A DNA stretch of 64,000 nt from Devosia sp. 2618 (lineage in GTDB: Bacteria > Pseudomonadota > Alphaproteobacteria > Rhizobiales > Devosiaceae): the NCBI RefSeq assembly GCF_040546815.1, contig NZ_JBEPOO010000001.1, positions 3,968,001 to 4,032,000 of the forward strand. Reading direction: 5' to 3'. Both the position numbers and the translations under genes were made by a program. Each line of letters starts with the position of its first letter. The stretch's first letter is position 1. Below are positions 57,069 through 64,000 of the stretch, one piece after another. Below the pieces are notes generated by a model. That model had not been told where the DNA came from. It saw only the letters and a program-made list of their open reading frames with translations, and searched no databases.

Positions 57069-58792
57069 TGTCCACTCTGCTGAAAGTCGACAATCTCTCC
57101 ATCAGCTTTCCCCGCTCCAATCCGGTGAACAGGCTGAGCTTTTCTATCGCTGCCGGCGAAACGGTGGCCGTCGTTGGGGAGTCTGGGTCTGGAAAATCGC
57201 TGACGGCATTGGCCGTGATGGGACTGCTGCCGCAAGCGGCGAGGATTTCGTCGGGGTCTATCCAGCTTGATGGGCGCGATCTCGTGACGTTGTCTGAGGG
57301 CGAAAAGACAGATCTACGCGGCAATGCCGTGTCGATGATTTTTCAGGAGCCAATGACGTCGCTCAATCCGGTGATGACAATTGGTCAGCAGATTGCTGAA
57401 GTGGTGCGGCGCCATCGCGGAGCGTCCAAGCGGCAGGCCTGGGAGCGTGCCGTCGAAATGCTCGAGCGTGTTCACATTCCTGATGCGCGCAACCGCGCCC
57501 ACGACTATCCGCACCAACTGTCGGGTGGCCAGCGTCAGCGCGTCATGATTGCCATGGCTATCGCTTTGGAACCGCGCCTGTTGGTCGCCGACGAACCGAC
57601 AACCGCGCTCGATGCAACCGTTCAGGCGCAGGTTCTGGATCTGCTGGATAGCCTTCGGCGCGATCTGGGTATGGGCCTGCTTCTCATTACCCATGATCTT
57701 GGCGTGGTAGGGCGTTGGAGCGATCGCGTCGTGGTCATGCATCACGGCGAAAAGCTCGAGGAGTTGACGACGGACAATCTCGATGTGCCGGGCCGCCATC
57801 CCTATACGCAGGGGTTGATGCAAGCCTCGGTGCGGCTGGCTGATGGTGTGCACTACAGCGCAACATCGCTGGCGGAGATCAAGGTGTCGCGGCGCGAGGG
57901 CGGCGGAGACTATGCCTATCTGGTCAAACCGCCCCAACACCGCAGCGTCGTGCCGCCAATTGCCCCCAAGGCAATCTTGCAGGTCGACGATCTCAGCGTC
58001 GACTATCGGTCTCGATCTGGCCAGAAACGTGCGCTTGATGGCGTGTCGCTGACCCTTAAGGAGGGCGAGACACTCGGCATTGTCGGCGAGTCCGGTAGTG
58101 GCAAGTCGACCCTCTCCAAGGCGATCATGAAGCTGGTGCCGTCGTCAGGCAGCATCAATTTCCGCGGTCAGGATATCACGAGCCTTTCCGTGCGCGCGTT
58201 CCGGCCGCAGCGTCGTCACCTGCAGATGATCTTTCAGGACCCGTTTGGCTCGCTCAATCCACGCAAGAGCGTGCAGCAAATTCTTGAGACGCCACTGGTC
58301 GTTCATGGTTTCAGAGATCGTCTGGTGCGCCAGCAGCTGGTGCGCGAGACGCTCGATCATGTCGGGTTGCCCGCTGGTGCTGCCGAACGGTTTCCGCATG
58401 AATTTTCCGGCGGACAGCGCCAGCGCATCGGTATCGCGCGCGCGCTGATCCTGCGGCCCTCGCTGGTGATCTGCGACGAGCCGGTTTCGGCGCTTGATGT
58501 GTCGATACAGGCGCAAATCCTCAACCTGCTGGTCGATCTCAAACAGGAACTCGGCCTTTCCTATCTGTTCATCTCGCACGACCTGGCTGTGGTGCAATTT
58601 ATCTCCGACCGCGTGTTGGTGATGAAGGACGCGCGCATCGTCGAAACGGCCGATCACCGCCAAATCTGGCATGCGCCGCAGAGCGATTACACCCGCAAAC
58701 TCATCGCCGCCGCCAGTGGAGGCGATGCCGCCCCACGCCGCGTGGCACAGCGTCGACCCGAACTGGACGTTCGGACACTGGAACACCTTTGA
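57068..58792 (+). CDS. fused double ATPase of peptide-type ABC transporter
   Basis: 574 residues with two complete nucleotide-binding domains, the DppD and DppF halves in one chain. First: GESGSGKS near 39, LSGGQRQR, VADEPTTALD. Second: GESGSGKST near 342, FSGGQRQR, ICDEPVSALD. Both have the oligopeptide-family signature. The start overlaps the permease stop and the stop overlaps the next small gene, giving a fully coupled set. Confidence 0.94.
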   Translation: MSTLLKVDNLSISFPRSNPVNRLSFSIAAGETVAVVGESGSGKSLTALAVMGLLPQAARISSGSIQLDGRDLVTLSEGEKTDLRGNAVSMIFQEPMTSLNPVMTIGQQIAEVVRRHRGASKRQAWERAVEMLERVHIPDARNRAHDYPHQLSGGQRQRVMIAMAIALEPRLLVADEPTTALDATVQAQVLDLLDSLRRDLGMGLLLITHDLGVVGRWSDRVVVMHHGEKLEELTTDNLDVPGRHPYTQGLMQASVRLADGVHYSATSLAEIKVSRREGGGDYAYLVKPPQHRSVVPPIAPKAILQVDDLSVDYRSRSGQKRALDGVSLTLKEGETLGIVGESGSGKSTLSKAIMKLVPSSGSINFRGQDITSLSVRAFRPQRRHLQMIFQDPFGSLNPRKSVQQILETPLVVHGFRDRLVRQQLVRETLDHVGLPAGAAERFPHEFSGGQRQRIGIARALILRPSLVICDEPVSALDVSIQAQILNLLVDLKQELGLSYLFISHDLAVVQFISDRVLVMKDARIVETADHRQIWHAPQSDYTRKLIAAASGGDAAPRRVAQRRPELDVRTLEHL

Positions 58793-58986
58793 TGACGTTT
58801 CCTACCCTACCGATCACCCCCAATGCCGAACGGAAAGCCATGGTCGATGGCCTGAGGGACGTCGGCGAGACGCTGCCAATTCGCATCGCCTGCAACTTCA
58901 ATTTCGGCACCCGGTTCATCATCGGGCCCGGTGCCAATCTCGATGCTGGCAGGATTGCCGCCCGCATCACCAAGCCTGCTGCCTGA
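58792..58986 (+). CDS. 64-residue protein of unknown function
   Basis: Starts at ATG 58792, sharing a base with the ATPase stop, and ends 25 bp before the first rhodanese gene. The sequence is MTFPTLPITPNAERKAMVDG at the start, with RIACNFNFGTRFIIGPGA in the middle and one cysteine (C34). There is no signal or membrane helix. I recognise no family. The translational overlap argues that it is a gene. Confidence 0.58.
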   Translation: MTFPTLPITPNAERKAMVDGLRDVGETLPIRIACNFNFGTRFIIGPGANLDAGRIAARITKPAA

Positions 58987-59011
58987 ACTTACTCAAAGAG
59001 GAAACTGACCA

Positions 59012-59371
59012 ATGACCACGCGTACCCATACCCGCCTTGATGGCCCTGCCGCTCTTGCCGCCTTTCACGAAGGCGCTCTGCTGATCGACGTTCGCAGCGA
59101 GGCCGGACGCCAGAAGAACGGCGAAGCGCATGGCGCCATCGTCATACCAAAGACTGACGTTGTCGACGCCGTGACCAAGCGACTGGCGCGCACCAATTCC
59201 GAGCAGAAGATCGTCATTTTCTGCGGTTCGATCAAAGGCTCCGAGCCGATCATCGACCAGCTCGAAGCCGCTGGTGTCAGCAATATTTATGACGTCGACG
59301 GCGGCTTCGACGCCCTTACTGGCGAGAACGGCCTGACGCGCATCGAGCGCCCGGCTGCAGTCGCGGCGTAA
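59012..59371 (+). CDS. rhodanese-like sulfurtransferase (first)
   Basis: 119 residues, a single rhodanese domain: ALLIDVRSEAGRQKNGEAHGA, then VIFCGSIKGS with candidate active-site C71. The loop CGSIKGS is not the standard C-x4-R loop; the arginine is missing, so substrate specificity may differ. In an operon with C-S cleaving monooxygenases it could accept sulfur as a persulfide. GAGGAAA precedes the ATG. Confidence 0.85.
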   Translation: MTTRTHTRLDGPAALAAFHEGALLIDVRSEAGRQKNGEAHGAIVIPKTDVVDAVTKRLARTNSEQKIVIFCGSIKGSEPIIDQLEAAGVSNIYDVDGGFDALTGENGLTRIERPAAVAA

Positions 59372-59425
59372 CGTACTGGCGGGGCGGTCAACCGCGCCGC
59401 CTCCATCTATCAAGGGAGTGCCGCC

Positions 59426-60766
59426 ATGAGTGCAAAACGCCAGATCCGGCTAGCAGCCTTTATTTATTCCGGCCAGACCGCGCAGGCTTGGCGGCACCCC
59501 GATATTACCGCGCATGACCAGCTCGAGATCGAGTATTTCGTCGACTATGCCAAGACCGCCGAGGCCGGGCTGTTCGACACGCTGTTCCTCGCGGATTCAA
59601 CCATTGTGCCCAAGGCTCCAGACCATGTGCTGGAGACTCTGTGGAGCACCAGCCAGTTTGAGCCGGTCACGCTGATGGCTAATCTGGCAGCACACACCGA
59701 GCATGTGGGCTTCATCTACACGGCGTCAGTGTCGGACTATGATCCGTCGCTGCTGGCCCGGCAGGCCGCCTCGCTTGATCATCTGAGCCACGGCCGCGCT
59801 GGATGGAACCTCGTGACATCCAACGGGCCCGCCACCAAACGCCTTGGCATTGCCGAGGATGAGGAACACGGCGAACGCTATGAACGTGCCTACGAATTCT
59901 ATCGGGCGACGACCGCCCTGTGGGACAGCTTTGAAGACGATGCCTTCATCGTCGACAAGGAACGCGGCGTTTATCTCGATGTTGCCAAGCTGCACCGGCC
60001 CAATATTGAGGGACGTTGGTACAAGGTCACGGAGCCATTGCGCATCGGGCGACCGCCACAGGGGTATCCGGTTATCGCCCAAGCCGGTAGTTCCGAGACA
60101 GGGCGTGATTTTGGCGCGCATGTCGGCGATGCGATTTTCTGTTCGAACCTGTCGCTCGAAGGGGCCAAGGCTTTCTATAAGGACGTCAAAAGCCGGGCCG
60201 TCAAACATGGCCGCGAAGCTGATGACGTCAAGATCATCACCGGCACCGGCGTCATCTGGGCGCAAAGTCAGGCCGAGGCCGAAGAAAAAGCCGACCTCAT
60301 TGCGAGCCTGCACCCCATCGATGTTGCGGTGCGCAATCTTGGCATCGATCTCACGGGCTACGACCTCGACGAACCATTCCCCGTAGAGAACCGCAATGCA
60401 CATGGACCGGGCACCGGCCGTGCCCAGGTTATCACCGACTATGCCGTGGGCAATGGCTGGACGATCCGCCAGACTGCGCAGCGCCTTGCCTCAACCCTGA
60501 CCCATCGGTTGATTGCTGGCACCACTACCCATATTGCCGACCAGATCGAGGAGTGGTTCGAGGCCGAAGCAGCTGATGGTTTTGTCATCATGTCGCCGTT
60601 CCTGCTCAATGGCTTCCGGGACTTCATCACTCATGTTGTTCCCGAACTGCAGCGGCGCGGCCTCTATCGAACTGAATACGAAGGCAAGACGCTGCGCGAA
60701 AATCTGGGCCTGAAACGTCCTGAAAATCAGTACGTGCGCTCTGCCCGCGCACAGGCAGCGGAGTAG
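59426..60766 (+). CDS. FMN-dependent monooxygenase, NtaA/SnaA/DszA family (second)
   Basis: 446 residues. It parallels the enzyme at 53767 along its whole length: AQAWRHPDITAHDQLEIEYFVDYAKTAE, FEPVTLMANLAAHTEHVGF, SLDHLSHGRAGWNLVTS and GYPVIAQAGSSETGRDFG. The two are clearly related yet diverged, suggesting successive oxidation steps or two substrates. GGGAGTG lies upstream of ATG 59426. Confidence 0.9.
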   Translation: MSAKRQIRLAAFIYSGQTAQAWRHPDITAHDQLEIEYFVDYAKTAEAGLFDTLFLADSTIVPKAPDHVLETLWSTSQFEPVTLMANLAAHTEHVGFIYTASVSDYDPSLLARQAASLDHLSHGRAGWNLVTSNGPATKRLGIAEDEEHGERYERAYEFYRATTALWDSFEDDAFIVDKERGVYLDVAKLHRPNIEGRWYKVTEPLRIGRPPQGYPVIAQAGSSETGRDFGAHVGDAIFCSNLSLEGAKAFYKDVKSRAVKHGREADDVKIITGTGVIWAQSQAEAEEKADLIASLHPIDVAVRNLGIDLTGYDLDEPFPVENRNAHGPGTGRAQVITDYAVGNGWTIRQTAQRLASTLTHRLIAGTTTHIADQIEEWFEAEAADGFVIMSPFLLNGFRDFITHVVPELQRRGLYRTEYEGKTLRENLGLKRPENQYVRSARAQAAE

Positions 60767-60772
60767 AACGCG

Positions 60773-61993
60773 ATGACCCAACCTCTGCCACTACGCCGCC
60801 CAGCTCTCGATATCGGGTCGACGCTCCCAGAAGCCCTTCTGGCTGAGTTTGCCGCTGCATCGTCACGACGCGACGCAGAGCGCGCGCTGCCCTATGAAGC
60901 TGTCGAGCAGCTCAAACAAAGCCGCTTCGGCGCTATCCGTTTGCCGGTGGAGTTAGGCGGGGCCGGCGCAACGCTCGAAGAGAGTGTCGGTGCGATCCTG
61001 CAGTTGGCCATCGCCGATAGCAATATTGCCCATATCTGGCGCAACCACTTCATGCTGGTCGAACGTCTGACCCTGCATGGCGTGACCAATCCTGTGCTGC
61101 GCCAGCTGCGGGATGATGTTGCCAATGGCGCTTTGATCGGCCTGGCGGGCGCAGAAGCCGTCCGTACGCAGGCCGGTGGCTCGATTGCCTCCGGTAGCAA
61201 GGTCGTTGCCGATGGCGAAGGGTACCGTTTCTCGGCGCGGAAGGTCTATTCAACGGGGTCGATCTTTGCCGACTGGATCGTCACCTATGGCGAGCTTGAA
61301 GACGGCACGCGCGTCAACATTGTGGTGCCGCGCTCCCGCGAAGGGATCACGTTGATCGATGACTGGGACGGCATGGGCCAACGCCTCACCGGCACTGGAA
61401 CGACCATATTCGACAATGTGGCCATCGCGGCCAATGAGATCGTTCACCCGAGCGATCTCAAGCCGCACCTCAATTTCATGAGCTCCACCATTGCGCAGCT
61501 GGTGCTGACGACCGTTATCTCTGGCATTGCAGCTGCCATAGCGCGGGACGCGACCGCCGTGCTGCGCAATCGCGATCGTACTTTTTACTACGCCCCCACA
61601 GAACTGGCCAAGGAAGACCCGATCCTGCTGACCTTGTTGGGACAGTTGGAAGCGGAGGCCTTCGGCGTCGAGGCAATCGTGCTTTCGGCCGCTCGATATC
61701 TTGACCGCGCGGCGTTGGCGATCGATGGCGCTGAAGACGCGCTGCCGGCCGTCGAGGCCAGTGCTCTGGCAGCCGCCAAAGCCAAGGTCGTGGTTGATGC
61801 ATTGGCGCAACGAGCAGGCGGGGCGCTGTTTGACGTTGCCGGCGCATCGGCGACGCTGCGCAGCCTCAATCTTGATCGGCACTGGCGCAATCTGCGCACC
61901 GTCGCCTCGCATAATCCAGCAAGCTACAAGGCCTTTGTCGTCGGCAATCATGTGCTGAATGGCGTGCCTGTTCCTGCCCAAGGCCTGTTCTAG
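60773..61993 (+). CDS. acyl-CoA dehydrogenase-fold flavoprotein, SfnB/DszC-like
   Basis: 406 residues with the acyl-CoA dehydrogenase fold. The N-terminal helical domain includes FGAIRLPVELGGAGATLEES. A middle beta domain (about 125-225) and a C-terminal helical domain with LRSLNLDRHWRNLRTVASHNP follow. The last segment resembles SfnB/DszC, flavin-dependent monooxygenases that use reduced FMN in sulfur acquisition. Lies 6 bp after the second LLM enzyme. Confidence 0.88.
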   Translation: MTQPLPLRRPALDIGSTLPEALLAEFAAASSRRDAERALPYEAVEQLKQSRFGAIRLPVELGGAGATLEESVGAILQLAIADSNIAHIWRNHFMLVERLTLHGVTNPVLRQLRDDVANGALIGLAGAEAVRTQAGGSIASGSKVVADGEGYRFSARKVYSTGSIFADWIVTYGELEDGTRVNIVVPRSREGITLIDDWDGMGQRLTGTGTTIFDNVAIAANEIVHPSDLKPHLNFMSSTIAQLVLTTVISGIAAAIARDATAVLRNRDRTFYYAPTELAKEDPILLTLLGQLEAEAFGVEAIVLSAARYLDRAALAIDGAEDALPAVEASALAAAKAKVVVDALAQRAGGALFDVAGASATLRSLNLDRHWRNLRTVASHNPASYKAFVVGNHVLNGVPVPAQGLF

Positions 61994-62005
61994 GGAGCAG
62001 TACCG

Positions 62006-62845
62006 ATGACCACACCTGTCGATAACCGCCGCGCCGACCGTTTCTTTGCGTTGCATGAAGGCTTCTTTGTCATCCCCACAGTCTGGGATCGACTTTCGGC
62101 ACTTGCCGCGCATCAAGCCGGCTTTGATGCCGTCGCAACCTCGAGCGCCGCCCTGGGCTACGCCAATGGCTATCTCGGCAGCGAGCGTCAGCCCTTTGCC
62201 GAGGTGCGCGATCGCTTGGCCGCCATTGTCGAAGCGGTGCCAATTGCCGTCTCCATCGACATGGAAAATGGTTATCCGGAATGGACCGGCGATGTTGGCG
62301 ACAGCGTCAGGAGCATCGTTGATGCCGGCGTCGTCGCCGCCAATATCGAGGATAGCAACGGCGACCACAGTGCTCCATTGGTCGATGCCGATGACCATGC
62401 CCGCGTCATCGCTCGTGCCCGCAAGGCGGCCGACAGCACCGGCCAGCGGTTCTTTATCAACGCCCGCACCGACATCTTCCTGTCATCACCGCTGCCACCC
62501 GTCGAGGACGCAACCGCGGAAGCCATTCGTCGGGCCAGGATTTATGCGGCGGCCGGCGCAGACGGCGTCTATGTGCCGGGGCGCAATCTAAGTGATGCCG
62601 TTGTTGAGCGGCTGGCAGCCGAGATTCCTGTGCCGATTACAGTTCTGGCCCCTTCGCGGCCCTACGCGCATTGGGCGGCGCTGGGTGTTCGTCGTGTATC
62701 GCTGGGAACGTCCGTTATCCGCTCTGCCTATGCCGCGATTGTCGGCCAGCTGAGCGCAGCGCGAAGTGGCATTGATACCGCGCCACTGGTCGATATCGAT
62801 GCGGCGCTTCTTGATGCTCGGCAAGAGCTTGCCAAGTCAGCCTAA
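62006..62845 (+). CDS. isocitrate lyase/PEP mutase superfamily protein
   Basis: 279 residues. PTVWDRLSALAAHQAGFDAVATSSAALGYANG, SIDMENGYPE, ANIEDSNGD and INARTDIF mark the TIM-barrel family of C-C and P-C bond lyases and mutases. The KKCGH catalytic loop of isocitrate lyase is absent, so it is closer to the oxaloacetate decarboxylase and PEP mutase-like members. It might split the carbon skeleton after C-S cleavage; this is inference from the operon. Lies 12 bp after the SfnB-like gene. Confidence 0.84.
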   Translation: MTTPVDNRRADRFFALHEGFFVIPTVWDRLSALAAHQAGFDAVATSSAALGYANGYLGSERQPFAEVRDRLAAIVEAVPIAVSIDMENGYPEWTGDVGDSVRSIVDAGVVAANIEDSNGDHSAPLVDADDHARVIARARKAADSTGQRFFINARTDIFLSSPLPPVEDATAEAIRRARIYAAAGADGVYVPGRNLSDAVVERLAAEIPVPITVLAPSRPYAHWAALGVRRVSLGTSVIRSAYAAIVGQLSAARSGIDTAPLVDIDAALLDARQELAKSA

Positions 62846-62868
62846 GCCTAAATTGAACAGGAGATGTC

Positions 62869-63264
62869 ATGGCAGCCCTGATTAGTGAAAACCACAAGGG
62901 ACAGGCAGAGCAATTTCCTCTGCTGATTACCGCCGAACAGTCGATGGCCGCGTTGGCCGATGGTGCGTTGCTCGTCGATATTCGCGCTGGTGCGGGACGG
63001 GTGCAGCAGGGGTATTTTGGGGTCGGCATTGCGGTTGAAAAGAGCGATCTGCTGACGGCATTTTCGCCAAGTTCACGGCTACGGCGACAGGATTTGCCCA
63101 GTGGAAAGCCCATCCTCTTCTTCTGTTCGAGCGATGTGACAGCGATGCGGTTTGTTGAACTGCTGCGGGGGATCGGCGTTGCCAATGCCTGCAACGTGGC
63201 GGGCGGCTATCAGGCGCTGTTGCATGCCGGAATTCCACTGGCCGGGACTGTGGACGGGAAATAG
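62869..63264 (+). CDS. rhodanese-like protein (second)
   Basis: 131 residues. ALLVDIRAGAGRVQQGYFG is the first rhodanese strand and loop, and ILFFCSSDVTAMR has the candidate active cysteine C86. It is distantly related to 59012-59371; it has CSSDVTAMR where the other has CGSIKGS. The N-terminal 20 residues are extra. GGAGATG precedes the ATG. Within the operon it may act as a sulfur carrier with the first copy. Confidence 0.78.
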   Translation: MAALISENHKGQAEQFPLLITAEQSMAALADGALLVDIRAGAGRVQQGYFGVGIAVEKSDLLTAFSPSSRLRRQDLPSGKPILFFCSSDVTAMRFVELLRGIGVANACNVAGGYQALLHAGIPLAGTVDGK

Positions 63265-63269
63265 CGGGC

Positions 63270-64000
63270 ATGTCCCATCACACCAAGGCGGCGCCCGCGT
63301 CGCCGTTTTCTACGAGCACACCATCCTGGGTTGCCTCGGGTGACCCGCTTGATGTCGTCATCGTCGGGGGTGGGCAGAGCGGATTAGCGATTGCCTTTGC
63401 GCTGAAGCTGGCAGGAATTGACCGTATAGTGGTGCTGGATGCGGCGCCACGCGGTGGCGTTGGGATTTGGACCACCACCGCGCGCATGCAGACGCTTCGC
63501 ACGCCAAAATCCATACCTGGTCCGGAGCTTGGCCATGTTGCGCTGTCGTTTCGCAGCTGGTTTGTTGGACGCTTTGGCGAGGCCGAGTACGACGCCATCG
63601 ACCTTATTCCGGTCCGCACCTGGCAGGATTATCTCGACTGGTTTCAGGCGGAACTTGGCATAGAGGTCCGCTATGGCCATAGGGTGGTCGGTGTCGAGCC
63701 GGGATCGCTTGGCGTTCGCCTGAGGGTCGAGACGACGTTGGGACCGCACGAATTGATCTCCCGTAAACTTGTCTTGGCTACGGGCATCGATGGGCTGGGT
63801 GGGCCCTACATACCGGACGACATCCTGACCCGTTTCGCCCCTGAGCAGTACGTCCACACGGCCGATAGTGTCGACTACGCGCGCTTTGCGGGGCGAGACA
63901 TCGGGGTGGTTGGTGGATCGGCATCGGCATTCGATGCGGCAGCAACGGCGCTGCAATCGGGTGCGCGCTCGGTGCACTTGCTCAGCCGTTCGCGCGAATT
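63270..64000 (+). CDS. FAD/NAD(P)-binding oxidoreductase (3' end beyond window)
   Basis: From ATG 63270 the frame stays open for 243 codons to the edge. VVIVGGGQSGLAIAFAL (from about residue 31) binds FAD, and DIGVVGGSASAFDAA near the end is a second dinucleotide-binding turn. With VLATGI this is the layout of class B flavoprotein monooxygenase and disulfide-oxidoreductase relatives. The N-terminal 25 residues are low complexity. It begins 5 bp after the rhodanese stop. Confidence 0.86.
   Translation, partial: MSHHTKAAPASPFSTSTPSWVASGDPLDVVIVGGGQSGLAIAFALKLAGIDRIVVLDAAPRGGVGIWTTTARMQTLRTPKSIPGPELGHVALSFRSWFVGRFGEAEYDAIDLIPVRTWQDYLDWFQAELGIEVRYGHRVVGVEPGSLGVRLRVETTLGPHELISRKLVLATGIDGLGGPYIPDDILTRFAPEQYVHTADSVDYARFAGRDIGVVGGSASAFDAAATALQSGARSVHLLSRSRE

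Overview
The window is chromosomal DNA of an alphaproteobacterium, most likely order Hyphomicrobiales and Devosia-like. Supporting signs are the high GC, sdhC-sdhD-sdhA-sdhB and atpH-A-G-D-C gene orders, the rplU-rpmA-obgE-proB-proA-nadD-rsfS-rlmH-envC-ctpA-rppH block, an L21 with a helix-hairpin-helix tail, and the intergenic palindromes typical of this order. The genus is an inference; there is no rRNA in the window.

Layout. 1-2521: a carbonic anhydrase cut by the window edge, small proteins and a Nudix hydrolase. 2522-3278 and 7053-7624: gene-free stretches full of GC-rich palindromic repeats. 3279-6992: succinate dehydrogenase operon with an extra exported small protein between sdhA and sdhB. 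7625-16313: a secreted seven-repeat protein, a DMT exporter, divergent xerC/priA and an 862-residue RTX protein. 16716-21698: F1 ATP synthase operon. 21914-24085: chemoreceptor. 37486-24091 (minus strand): a long housekeeping series from ribosomal proteins L21/L27 through three GNAT acetyltransferases, obgE, proline synthesis, nadD, ribosome factors and envelope enzymes. 37715-40576: MBL-fold hydrolase, gamma-glutamylcyclotransferase-like protein, tRNA-Ser(CGA) and an FSR-type MFS pump.

40706-51814 is the most interesting block. It holds pyrE, an XRE regulator, a class 1B dihydroorotate dehydrogenase pair (PyrK/PyrD), an M20 carbamoyl-amidohydrolase, a PyrC-type dihydroorotase, and a NitT/TauT-type ABC importer with an embedded uridine-phosphorylase-like enzyme. 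Together these encode each step needed to import a pyrimidine nucleoside or orotate-like compound, release the base, reduce orotate, open the ring and hydrolyse carbamoyl-aspartate. That would be a reductive orotate degradation route of the kind worked out in Clostridium oroticum, here in a probable aerobe. Two perfect copies of GTCCAA-N4-TTGGAC and a second promoter module tie the transcription units together.

52190-64000 (continuing past the edge) is an apparent single operon for organosulfur acquisition. It has a Tat-exported peptide-type ABC importer with a fused double ATPase, two DszA/NtaA-type FMN monooxygenases, a DszC/SfnB-like flavoenzyme, two rhodanese-like proteins, an isocitrate lyase/PEP mutase superfamily enzyme, an FAD/NAD(P) oxidoreductase and a 64-residue protein of unknown type. 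Its substrate cannot be read from the sequence.
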